Of a stretch of 20,413 nt of DNA, positions 7,324 through 13,374 are shown piece by piece. Each line of letters opens with the position of its first letter. Within the stretch, counting starts at the first letter, position 1. Under the pieces are notes generated by a model. That model worked only from the letters and a program-made list of their open reading frames with translations. It searched no databases and was not told the origin of the DNA. Made by a program: the position numbers and the translations under genes. Source of the stretch: Flavonifractor avistercoris (lineage in GTDB: Bacteria; Bacillota; Clostridia; Oscillospirales; Oscillospiraceae); NCBI GenBank assembly GCA_019119085.1, contig DWXT01000146.1:1-20413 (forward strand), read 5' to 3'.

Positions 7324-7358
7324 GGCGGGCGGCCATCCGGCAAACGGGTGGCCGCCCC
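7324..7358. repeat. GC-rich palindromic intergenic element
   Basis: GGGCGGCCATCCG (7327-7339) pairs with CGGGTGGCCGCCC (7345-7357) over 13 bp with one T-G wobble and a 5-nt loop. It sits just after the flippase-domain stop codon. The flanks CCGGC and CCT match those of the element at 4477. There is no T-tract (the tail is CTTCCGCCCC), so it is better called a repeat than a terminator, though it may protect the 3' end of the GT28 transcript. Confidence 0.65.
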
Positions 7359-7405
7359 TTCCGCCCCGGCGCCAGGGCGGCAAAACGCATTCTTACAGGT
7401 GGACT

Positions 7406-8302
7406 ATGATGGATATGGATAAGGAACAGTGGAACGGGGCCCCGGGCCCCATGGAGGCGGAGCCGCCGGGCGGCAGCACGGAGGCCCCGGAGCGCCTGAG
7501 CCGGTTCAGATATGCCGCCGCTGCGGCGGCAAAAGGGGCCGTGGTGGGCGGAACCATGCTGATCCCCGGGGTCAGCGGCGGCACCACGGCCATCATCCTG
7601 GGCATCTATGACCAGCTGGTTCGGGCGGTCAGCGGCTTCCGCGCCCACAAGCGGGAGAGCCTGCGGCTGCTGTTCTGGTTCTGCCTGGGAGCCTGCGGCG
7701 GGATTCTCCTGCTGGCCCGGCCCCTGCTGGGCCTGCTGGAGCAGTTCCCCCTCCCCACCGGCTGCTTTTTCCTGGGGGCGGTGGCGGGCAGCGTGCCCGC
7801 CGTCTACCGGAAGAGCCGGATCCAGCATTTTCAGTGGCGGGTGCCCGTCTATGTGCTGCTGGGGGCGGCGCTGGTGCTGGCGCTGAACCGCCTGCCGGTT
7901 CCGGCCCATGAAGCGGCGGCCGGCGGGGCCGGGGGCTTCCTGCTCCTGCTGCTGGCGGGGGCGCTGTCGGCGGCGGCCCTGGTGCTGCCCGGCATCAGCG
8001 TGTCCTACCTGCTCCTGCTGCTGGGGCTGTATGACGGGACGATGACGGCCATTGCCCGCCTGGATCTGGCCTTCCTGTTCCCCCTGGCCCTGGGGCTGCT
8101 GGCGGGGATCTTTCTGTTCACCAGGGCGTTGGATCTGCTGATGACCCGCTATCCCCGGGCCACCTATCTGGTGATCCTGGGCTTCATGCTGGCCTCCCTG
8201 CCCACCCTGCTCCCCGGGCTGCCGGGCGCGGCGGAGTGGCTGCCCTGCCTGCTCTCCCTGCTGGCCGGCTTTTTGATCATCCACCGGGTTTCCCGGCTGT
8301 GA
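7406..8302 (+). CDS. DUF368 membrane protein, PopT-type polyprenyl-phosphate transporter
   Basis: Predicted 298-residue integral membrane protein of the DUF368 family. A charged, Pro/Gly-rich N-terminal tail of about 35 residues is followed by the family signature GGTMLIPGVSGGTTAIILG (about residues 49-67), and a related second motif VLPGISVSYLLLLLGLYD occurs near residue 193, consistent with the internal duplication of the family. Hydrophobic spans follow to the end. DUF368 proteins (PopT) have been reported to return undecaprenyl phosphate across the membrane for reuse in wall-polymer synthesis, which fits the neighbouring lipid-glycosylation genes and the polysaccharide genes further right. 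The ATG at 7406 is very close to the weak AGGTGG site, so the ATG at 7409 or 7415 may be used. It could be co-transcribed with the GT28/flippase pair across an 88-bp gap. Confidence 0.9.
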   Translation: MMDMDKEQWNGAPGPMEAEPPGGSTEAPERLSRFRYAAAAAAKGAVVGGTMLIPGVSGGTTAIILGIYDQLVRAVSGFRAHKRESLRLLFWFCLGACGGILLLARPLLGLLEQFPLPTGCFFLGAVAGSVPAVYRKSRIQHFQWRVPVYVLLGAALVLALNRLPVPAHEAAAGGAGGFLLLLLAGALSAAALVLPGISVSYLLLLLGLYDGTMTAIARLDLAFLFPLALGLLAGIFLFTRALDLLMTRYPRATYLVILGFMLASLPTLLPGLPGAAEWLPCLLSLLAGFLIIHRVSRL

Positions 8303-8318
8303 GCGGGCTCATTGCCTC

Positions 8319-8347
8319 TTGTGCCAGGGCCGCTCCTGTATTATAAT
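8319..8347 (+). promoter_or_regulatory. Sigma-A-type promoter of the ROK kinase
   Basis: TTGTGC (8319-8324), 17 nt, perfect TATAAT (8342-8347), with the ROK start codon 31 nt further on. It is one of the best core promoters in the window and separates the ROK gene from the DUF368 gene upstream. No operator-like dyad is seen next to it, so constitutive expression is likely. Confidence 0.8.
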
Positions 8348-8377
8348 GTGGCTACGTTTTGAGCAGGAGGAGCGACT

Positions 8378-9322
8378 ATGAAATATTTGGGTATCGATTT
8401 GGGCGGCACCAACGTGGCCGCCGCTGTGGTGGACGAGGAAGGGGCTGTCCTGGGCAAGGTCAGCCTGCCCACACCCCGGGGTGTGGAGGCGGTGGCCGAC
8501 CAGATGGCGGCGGCCTCCCGGGCCGCTGTGGAGGCCGCCGGGCTTTCCATGGACGACATCGCTTCGGTGGGCATCGGCTCCCCCGGGGCCATCGACCCGG
8601 AGAACGGCGTGGTGAAATTCTGGTCTAACCTGGATTTCCGGAACGTGCCGCTGGCGGAGATGATGAGCAGGCGGCTGGGCAAGGAGATCTACCTGGAGAA
8701 CGACGCCAACGCCGCCGCCCTGGGGGAGTATGCCGCCGGGGCGGGCAAGGGCAGCCAGTCCCTGGTGCTGGTCACCCTGGGCACCGGGGTGGGCAGCGGC
8801 GCGGTGCTGAACGGCAAGCTCTACACCGGCTTCAACTACGCCGGCATGGAGGCGGGCCACATGGTCATCGAGCACGGCGGGCGGCCCTGCACCTGCGGCC
8901 GCCGGGGCTGCTTTGAGGCCTACTGCTCCGCCACCGCCCTCATCAAGCGCACCCGGGAGGTGATGGAGGAGGATCCCAACTCCCTGCTGTGGAAGCTGGC
9001 GGGGAGCCCGGAGGAGGTCAACGGCCGCACCCCCTTCGACGCCGCGGCCCAGGGCGACGCCGCCGCCGGCAGGGTCATTGACGAGTACGTGGACTACCTG
9101 GGCTGCGGCATCGCCAGCCTGGTGAACCTCTTCCAGCCCGAGGTCATCTGCATCGGCGGCGGGCCCTCCGCCCAGGGGGAGACCCTCATGGCCCCGGTGC
9201 GTTACATCCTCAACCGGGAGGACTACGCCCGCAACAACCTCCACCGCACCCGGCTGGTGCGGGCCTCCCTGGGCAACGACGCGGGCATCATCGGCGCGGC
9301 CCTGCTGCCGCTGTTCCGATAG
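8378..9322 (+). CDS. glcK: ROK-family sugar kinase, probable glucokinase
   Basis: Predicted 314-residue cytoplasmic kinase, most likely ATP-dependent phosphorylation of glucose at carbon 6. The N-terminal phosphate loop reads GIDLGGTNVA. NDANAAALGE carries the catalytic aspartate D109, and GTGVGSG is the second phosphate motif. The ExGH motif (GMEAGHM) is followed by the ROK zinc-binding cluster with cysteines C171, C173 and C178 (CTCGRRGCFE). Length is typical of glucokinases and there is no N-terminal helix-turn-helix, so it is an enzyme and not a ROK repressor. GAGGAG precedes the ATG. Transcribed alone from a strong promoter. Allose, mannose or N-acetyl-sugar kinases share these motifs, so the glucose call is by family majority. 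Confidence 0.92.
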   Translation: MKYLGIDLGGTNVAAAVVDEEGAVLGKVSLPTPRGVEAVADQMAAASRAAVEAAGLSMDDIASVGIGSPGAIDPENGVVKFWSNLDFRNVPLAEMMSRRLGKEIYLENDANAAALGEYAAGAGKGSQSLVLVTLGTGVGSGAVLNGKLYTGFNYAGMEAGHMVIEHGGRPCTCGRRGCFEAYCSATALIKRTREVMEEDPNSLLWKLAGSPEEVNGRTPFDAAAQGDAAAGRVIDEYVDYLGCGIASLVNLFQPEVICIGGGPSAQGETLMAPVRYILNREDYARNNLHRTRLVRASLGNDAGIIGAALLPLFR

Positions 9323-9360
9323 GGTCCAGGGGGAGCTGTCTTCTGAAAGGCCTCGCAGAG

Positions 9361-9384
9361 TTCCGCCGCCCGAAGGCGGCGGAA
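9361..9384 (+). terminator. Perfect GC-rich hairpin after the ROK gene
   Basis: TTCCGCCGCC (9361-9370), loop CGAA, GGCGGCGGAA (9375-9384): ten perfect pairs, 38 nt after the kinase stop. The following bases TCAAGTTCAA are not a T-tract, so termination here is plausible but not certain; it may instead stabilise the mRNA end. Confidence 0.45.
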
Positions 9385-9397
9385 TCAAGTTCAAATC

Positions 9398-9432
9398 TGT
9401 CATTTCCGGGGACATGCGCCTCGGAAATGACA
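9398..9432. repeat. 11-bp inverted repeat
   Basis: TGTCATTTCCG (9398-9408) and CGGAAATGACA (9422-9432) are perfect inverted arms separated by 13 nt. No T-tract follows. It is part of a run of hairpins filling the gap between the ROK gene and the small leftward gene. Function unknown. Confidence 0.6.
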
Positions 9433-9440
9433 CTTCTCAT

Positions 9441-9485
9441 GGCGGAAGGGCCGACTTTTTCGCAAGAAATCGAGGCCCTCCCGCC
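9441..9485. repeat. 12-bp imperfect inverted repeat
   Basis: GGCGGAAGGGCC (9441-9452) and GGCCCTCCCGCC (9474-9485) pair with one mismatch around a 21-nt loop that is itself T-rich then A-rich (TTTTTCGCAAGAAA). Together with the neighbouring hairpins it gives a continuous structured segment of about 200 bp. No coding evidence. Confidence 0.5.
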
Positions 9486-9497
9486 GTGCGATCCTTC

Positions 9498-9526
9498 TCG
9501 AAAAAGCGGCTTTGCCGCTTTTTCGA
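9498..9526. terminator. Bidirectional rho-independent terminator
   Basis: TCGAAAAAGCGGC (9498-9510), loop TTT, GCCGCTTTTTCGA (9514-9526). The GC core is flanked by an A5 run on the left and a T5 run on the right, the classic form that terminates in both directions. It separates the rightward ROK transcript from the leftward small membrane-protein gene. Confidence 0.75.
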
Positions 9527-9532
9527 AGCAGG

Positions 9533-9563
9533 ACGGAGGGCCCGCTCAGAGCGGGCCCTCCGT
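9533..9563 (-). terminator. Hairpin over the 3' end of the small leftward gene
   Basis: ACGGAGGGCCCGCT (9533-9546) and AGCGGGCCCTCCGT (9550-9563): 14 perfect pairs with a 3-nt loop. On the minus strand the TGA stop of the small membrane protein (9548-9546) falls at the tip, so the last five codons form the ascending arm. No T-tract follows directly; the bidirectional terminator just beyond supplies one. Confidence 0.6.
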
Positions 9564-9821
9564 TGGTTCATAGCCGGCACAGGGGCCGGCATCCGGCTCC
9601 ACTCCGTCCTCCCCCTCCTTGGGCAGGGGAAACAGGAGCAGGGACACCCCATACAGCACCGCCGCCGCCGCGGCAATGGCCTCGATCTTGTGCCCCTCCA
9701 GCCACCCCCTCCAGGGCTCCAGCTGGGGGAGCTTCCCCGCCCCGGCATAGAGCCCCACGGCGAGGATGACGCACAGGGCCAGCCGGGTGAGGGCCTGGGA
9801 CTTTTCCGGCCTGGTCTCCAC
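9546..9821 (-). CDS. Small two-span membrane protein, unknown function
   Basis: Not recognised. A predicted 91-residue protein read leftward from a GTG at 9821, preceded by AAAGGAGG eight bases away and by a -10-like TATACT (9849-9844), which supports this start over the longer open frame that continues to 10169. The frame has two hydrophobic segments (about residues 13-32 and 50-71) separated by a short loop with LEPWRGWLEGHKIE, then an acidic tail. Both ends would lie on the same side of the membrane. It is divergent from the P-type ATPase, with about 220 bp between the starts carrying promoters in both directions. Possible role as a small accessory membrane protein cannot be tested from sequence. 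The coding call rests on the start signals, the span pattern and the terminators behind it. Confidence 0.62.
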   Translation of the reverse strand: METRPEKSQALTRLALCVILAVGLYAGAGKLPQLEPWRGWLEGHKIEAIAAAAAVLYGVSLLLFPLPKEGEDGVEPDAGPCAGYEPTEGPL

Positions 9822-9927
9822 AGGCTCCGCCTCCTTTCCCTCCAGTATAGTGCGGGGCAGGGGCGGTACAGAACGGAAATCTGCCCGGATCGGGTGTGAA
9901 GAATCGGTAAATTCTGAGAGGCCGGGC

Positions 9928-9956
9928 TTGTTCCGGCGGCGGGGATCTACTATAAT
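9928..9956 (+). promoter_or_regulatory. Sigma-A-type promoter of the P-type ATPase
   Basis: TTGTTC (9928-9933), 17 nt, perfect TATAAT (9951-9956). The expected transcript start near 9963 leaves a leader of about 75 nt before the ATG at 10041. The leader contains CGCGAGGCGG and CGCGCGGCAC runs that could pair weakly, but no recognisable riboswitch. Confidence 0.8.
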
Positions 9957-10040
9957 GTCTAGTGAATCAACCGCGAGGCGGTCTATTCGCGCGGCACGTC
10001 CGCGTTGTTTTTCAAATTCCATGGGATCAGAGGCGGAAGC

Positions 10041-12488
10041 ATGAAACAAAAGCGCGCCCGCAAGCGGGCCCTGCCGGAGCCACCAAAGCCCCGGCGGGAG
10101 GTACCCCGGGTCAACGCCGATCCGGAGCAGGGACTCAGCCTCCACCAGGTGAAGGAGCGGCAGCAGCACGGCTGGGCCAACGACCCGGTGGAGTCCCCCA
10201 CAAAGACTGTGGGGGAGATCGTTCGGGAGAACGTGTGCACCTTCTTCAACTTCATCTTTGTGGTGCTGGCGGCCCTGCTCATCGCGGTGGGATCCTTTGA
10301 GGATATGCTCTTCCTCCTCATCGCCGCGGCCAACACCGGCATCGGCATCTTCCAGCAGCTGCGCTCCAAGCAGACCATCGACAAGCTCAACCTGCTGGCC
10401 GCCCCCCGGGCCAACGTGGTGCGGGAGGGGAACCTGATCTCAGTGCCGTCGGCCCAGCTGGTGCGGGACGACGTGGCGGAGCTCTCCTCCGGCGACCAGA
10501 TCCCCGCCGACGCCACCGTCCTCTCCGGCCAGATCCAGGTCAACGAGGCCCTGATCACCGGCGAGGCCGACGCCATCACCAAGGCCCCGGGCGACGAGCT
10601 GCTCTCCGGCTCCTTCGTGGTGTCCGGCCGGTGCCGGGCCCGTCTGGATCGGGTGGGGGCGGAGTCCTACGCCGCCCGCCTGACCACCGAGGCCAAGAAG
10701 GACGTCACCGTGGGCAAGAGCGAGATGATGTCCTCCCTGGACAAGCTGATCCGGGTCATCGGTATTCTGCTGGTGCCCATCGGCGTGGCCCTGTTCGTCA
10801 AGGAGTTCGTCTTTCTGGAGCGCACCGCCCAGGAGGCGGTGATCTCCATGGTGGCCGCCCTCATCGGCATGATCCCCGAGGGGCTGTATCTGCTGACCAG
10901 CGTGGCCCTGGCGGTGAGCATGCTCCGCCTGGCCCGGGGCAAGGTGCTGGCCCAGGACATGAACTGTATCGAGACCCTGGCCCGGGTGGACGTGCTCTGC
11001 GTGGACAAGACGGGCACCATCACCGAGCCCCACATGGAGGTGGGGGAGGTGGTGTATCTGGACGAGGAGAAGTACGCCGAGACAGTGGTTACCGAGACCC
11101 TCAACGCCTTCTACCAGTCCATGGAGGCGGACAACGACACCGCCCGGGCCATGCAGCAGAAGTTCCACGGCAAGTCCCTGTGGCACGCGGCCCAGACCAT
11201 CCCCTTCACCTCCGCCACCAAGTGGAGCGGCGCGGTGTTCCCCGGCCACGGCTCCTTCGTGGTGGGCGCCCCCGAGTTCATTATGGGCCCGCGCTACGCC
11301 GACTTGAAGGAGGCGGTGGATCCCTGGTCGGAGAAGGGGTACCGGGTGCTGCTGGCGGCGGAGTACGACGGGGTGCCCGACCAGAAGGGGCTGGATCCCC
11401 GGCGCGTGTCCCCCATGGCGCTGATAGCCCTGTCCAACCGCATCCGCCCGGCGGCCCCCAAGACCTTCCGCTATTTTGCCGAGCAGGGGGTGGCCGTCAA
11501 GGTCATCTCCGGCGACAACCCGGTCACCGTGGCCGAGGTGGCCCGGCAGGCCGAGATCCCCGGGGCGGAGAAGTACGTGGACGCGGCGACCCTCCAGAGC
11601 GACGCCGACTTTGACCGGGCGGTGCGGGAGTACACCGTGTTCGGCCGGGTGACCCCCAACCAGAAGCGCAGGCTGGTGCGGGCCCTCCAGAAGCAGGGCC
11701 ACACCGTGGCCATGACCGGCGACGGCGTCAACGACGTGCTGGCCCTGAAGGACGCCGACTGCGGCATCGCCATGGCCTCCGGCTCCGACGCCGCCTGCCA
11801 CGCCGCCCAGCTGGTGCTCCTCAACTCCGACTTCTCCGCCATGCCCAAGGTGGTGGCCGAGGGGCGGCGGGTGATCAACAACATTCAGCGGGCCGCCGCC
11901 CTCTATCTGGTGAAGAACATCTTCTCCTTCCTGCTGGCCGTCATCTCCCTGTTTGCCACCTTCCCCTACCCGGTGACGCCGCTGCAGCTGTCCTTCCTCA
12001 GCGCCATCACCATCGGCGTGCCCTCCCTCTTCCTGGCGCTGGAGCCCAACCACAGCCTGGTCAAGGGCAAGTTCCTGGCCAATGTGTTCCGCTCCGCCCT
12101 GCCCGGCGGGCTCACCGACCTGATCGTAGTGCTGGGGGTGGAGGCCTTCTACCTGGTGTTCGGCTTTGCCGAGAGCGAGCTGTCCACCATGTCCGCCATC
12201 CTGCTGGTGGTCATCGGCATTTTGGTGCTCTATGAGGTGTGCAAGCCCTTCGACTGGAAGCGCCGGGTGCTGTGGGGGGCCATGGCGGGCTCCGGCCTGG
12301 TGTGCATCCTCTGGTTCGGGGAGAGCTTCGGCCTGAGCCAGCTGAGCCTGGAGGCCTTCCTGGTGCTGCTGGTGTTCCTTTTCGCCGCCTATGCCATCAT
12401 GCGGTTCATGCTGGGCCTCTTCGATGCCGGCGAGACCCTGTGGAACGGCACCCGCCGCCTGGGCCGCCGGGTGGTCAGGAGGCGGTAG
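10041..12488 (+). CDS. P-type cation-transporting ATPase, CtpE-like
   Basis: Predicted 815-residue membrane pump using ATP to move a cation, most like the CtpE group, whose mycobacterial member has been linked to calcium uptake. In order it has a basic cytoplasmic tail, two spans (about residues 65-110), an actuator domain with TGEA at 173-176 (TGES is usual; the essential Glu is kept), and a span with PEGL. The phosphorylated aspartate D322 lies in DKTGT, the hinge TGDGVND is at 559-565, and six C-terminal spans follow. No N-terminal heavy-metal domain and no CPC motif, so copper or zinc export is unlikely. The start at 10041 is preferred over an in-frame TTG at 10005, though its ribosome site (AGAGGCGG) is imperfect. 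Followed after 3 bp by the GNAT gene. The ion is uncertain; calcium or another divalent ion is the best guess. Confidence 0.88.
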   Translation: MKQKRARKRALPEPPKPRREVPRVNADPEQGLSLHQVKERQQHGWANDPVESPTKTVGEIVRENVCTFFNFIFVVLAALLIAVGSFEDMLFLLIAAANTGIGIFQQLRSKQTIDKLNLLAAPRANVVREGNLISVPSAQLVRDDVAELSSGDQIPADATVLSGQIQVNEALITGEADAITKAPGDELLSGSFVVSGRCRARLDRVGAESYAARLTTEAKKDVTVGKSEMMSSLDKLIRVIGILLVPIGVALFVKEFVFLERTAQEAVISMVAALIGMIPEGLYLLTSVALAVSMLRLARGKVLAQDMNCIETLARVDVLCVDKTGTITEPHMEVGEVVYLDEEKYAETVVTETLNAFYQSMEADNDTARAMQQKFHGKSLWHAAQTIPFTSATKWSGAVFPGHGSFVVGAPEFIMGPRYADLKEAVDPWSEKGYRVLLAAEYDGVPDQKGLDPRRVSPMALIALSNRIRPAAPKTFRYFAEQGVAVKVISGDNPVTVAEVARQAEIPGAEKYVDAATLQSDADFDRAVREYTVFGRVTPNQKRRLVRALQKQGHTVAMTGDGVNDVLALKDADCGIAMASGSDAACHAAQLVLLNSDFSAMPKVVAEGRRVINNIQRAAALYLVKNIFSFLLAVISLFATFPYPVTPLQLSFLSAITIGVPSLFLALEPNHSLVKGKFLANVFRSALPGGLTDLIVVLGVEAFYLVFGFAESELSTMSAILLVVIGILVLYEVCKPFDWKRRVLWGAMAGSGLVCILWFGESFGLSQLSLEAFLVLLVFLFAAYAIMRFMLGLFDAGETLWNGTRRLGRRVVRRR

Positions 12489-12491
12489 GAC

Positions 12492-12923
12492 ATGCAATTG
12501 AGGGCCTACCGCAGCTCCGATCTCCCTGCCATTCTGAACCTCTTCCGCGATGCCGTCCACACTGTCTGCGCCCGGGACTACACCCGGTCGCAGCTGGACG
12601 CCTGGGCCCCGGCGGAGCTGGACGCCGCCGCCTGGGACGCCTCCCTGCTGGCCCACCGGACGCTGGTGGCGGAGGAAAACGGAATGATCATCGGCTTTGC
12701 CGACCTGGCAGAGGACGGCTATCTGGATCGGCTCTATGTCCACCGGGACTGGCAGGGCCGGGGGGTGGCCACCGCCCTGTGTGACGCCCTGCCCGATGCC
12801 CGGCTCACCCACGCCTCCCTCACCGCCCGTCCCTTTTTTGAGAAGCGGGGCTGGCATGTGGTGAAGGAGCAGCAGGTGGAGCGCCGGGGCGTGCGCCTGA
12901 CCAATTTTGTCATGGAGAGGTGA
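12492..12923 (+). CDS. GNAT-family N-acetyltransferase (YafP-like)
   Basis: Predicted 143-residue cytoplasmic acetyltransferase using acetyl-CoA; substrate unknown. It starts LRAYRSSDLPAILNLF, a common GNAT opening. A segment VCARDYTRSQLDAWAP resembles YafP-type proteins, and the acetyl-CoA binding loop LYVHRDWQGRGVATALCDAL (about residues 81-100) has the expected Q/RxxGxG/A pattern. C-terminal part FFEKRGWHVV is also typical. The start codon lies 3 bp after the ATPase stop and uses an AGGAGG inside the end of that gene, so the two are co-transcribed, though a functional link is not obvious. The operon is closed by the hairpin at 12967. Confidence 0.9.
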   Translation: MQLRAYRSSDLPAILNLFRDAVHTVCARDYTRSQLDAWAPAELDAAAWDASLLAHRTLVAEENGMIIGFADLAEDGYLDRLYVHRDWQGRGVATALCDALPDARLTHASLTARPFFEKRGWHVVKEQQVERRGVRLTNFVMER

Positions 12924-12966
12924 CCGCCATGCCCGGACACCCCCGGCAATCCCCCTTTGACAGACA

Positions 12967-13000
12967 AAACCGGCTGATGATACTAAGTCATCAGCCGGTT
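12967..13000. terminator. Bidirectional terminator between the GNAT gene and the broken XRE gene
   Basis: AACCGGCTGATGA (12968-12980), loop TACTAAG, TCATCAGCCGGTT (12988-13000): 13 perfect pairs. The rightward tail is TTATTTAT and the leftward tail is TTTTGTC, so it suits both directions. Its right arm overlaps the TAA stop (13001-12999) of the leftward pseudogene, as expected for that gene's own terminator. Confidence 0.78.
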
Positions 13001-13244
13001 ATTTATCGTCATCCGCTATCAGGGCATCCATGCTTACATGGAGTGCCACAGAGATTTTATAGAGTGATATCAGCGAAACATGATGGCGGTCCTTTTCGCT
13101 TTCAATTTGACGCAGATAATCGTGCCCAAGCCCCGCCTTTTCTGCAAGCTGCGCGGCGGTCATTCCCTATTGAACGCGATATTTTTTAACATTTTTTCGA
13201 ATGACATTATAAAAGGCTTCACGGTCAAAGTCGGAGCGCTCCAT
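12999..13244 (-). pseudogene. XRE-family helix-turn-helix regulator broken by in-frame TAG
   Basis: Reading leftward from an ATG at 13244 (preceded by AAGGTGATT, with TATACT further upstream) gives an 81-residue frame interrupted at codon 26 by TAG (13169-13167). Before the stop it reads NVIRKNVKKYRVQ; after it GMTAAQLAEKAGLGHDYLRQIES and a tail VSLIKIS-like helix ending ADDDK. Joined, this is a normal XRE/Cro-type domain, in which the residue at the stop is usually Lys, Gln or Glu, so one base change explains it. The rest of the frame is clean, so the loss is recent, or the codon is read through. It is more AT-rich than its neighbours, suggesting transfer, perhaps from a mobile element. No partner toxin or phage gene is present. 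Confidence 0.75.
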
Positions 13245-13314
13245 GCAATCACCTTGATAAAGTATACCCGGGAACGCCCCAAATGTATGTGTGCTGTTGG
13301 CAGATACACCCCCT

Positions 13315-13343
13315 TGAAAAACACATGAGCACATGGTAAAATT
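13315..13343 (+). promoter_or_regulatory. Sigma-A-type promoter of the RCC1-SLH gene
   Basis: TTGAAA (13315-13320), 17 nt, TAAAAT (13338-13343), 31 nt before the start codon at 13375, with AGGGAGG as ribosome site. Near-consensus and in an AT-rich stretch, so expression is expected to be fair. The region between 13245 and 13314 shows no other gene; it contains the leftward start signals of the broken XRE gene. Confidence 0.75.
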
Positions 13344-13374
13344 TGAGTATCATCTGCTATAGGGAGGACTGTAT

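Noticed and set aside
7327..7357. Hairpin after the flippase-domain gene as a rho-independent terminator
   Set aside because: No T-tract on either strand and it shares flanks with the 4477 element, so it was called a repeat.
9414..9899. 161-codon plus-strand frame in the hairpin-rich gap
   Set aside because: It runs through three hairpins and antisense to the small membrane protein; no start signal and no family.
9955..10044. Possible leader peptide before the ATPase
   Set aside because: Its ATG overlaps the -10 box and lies upstream of the expected transcript start, and it has no ribosome site.
9822..10169. Upstream part of the minus-strand frame that includes the small membrane protein
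   Set aside because: It lies opposite the ATPase start and promoter and has no membrane or domain pattern; the GTG at 9821 has its own ribosome site and -10.
10440..12857. 805-codon minus-strand open frame opposite the ATPase and GNAT genes
   Set aside because: Gln/Gly/His/Pro-rich shadow of high-GC codons with no family motif; the plus strand carries clear P-type ATPase and GNAT motifs.
13080..13328. Plus-strand frame over the XRE pseudogene
   Set aside because: No recognisable domain or ribosome site; the minus strand shows a clear XRE domain.
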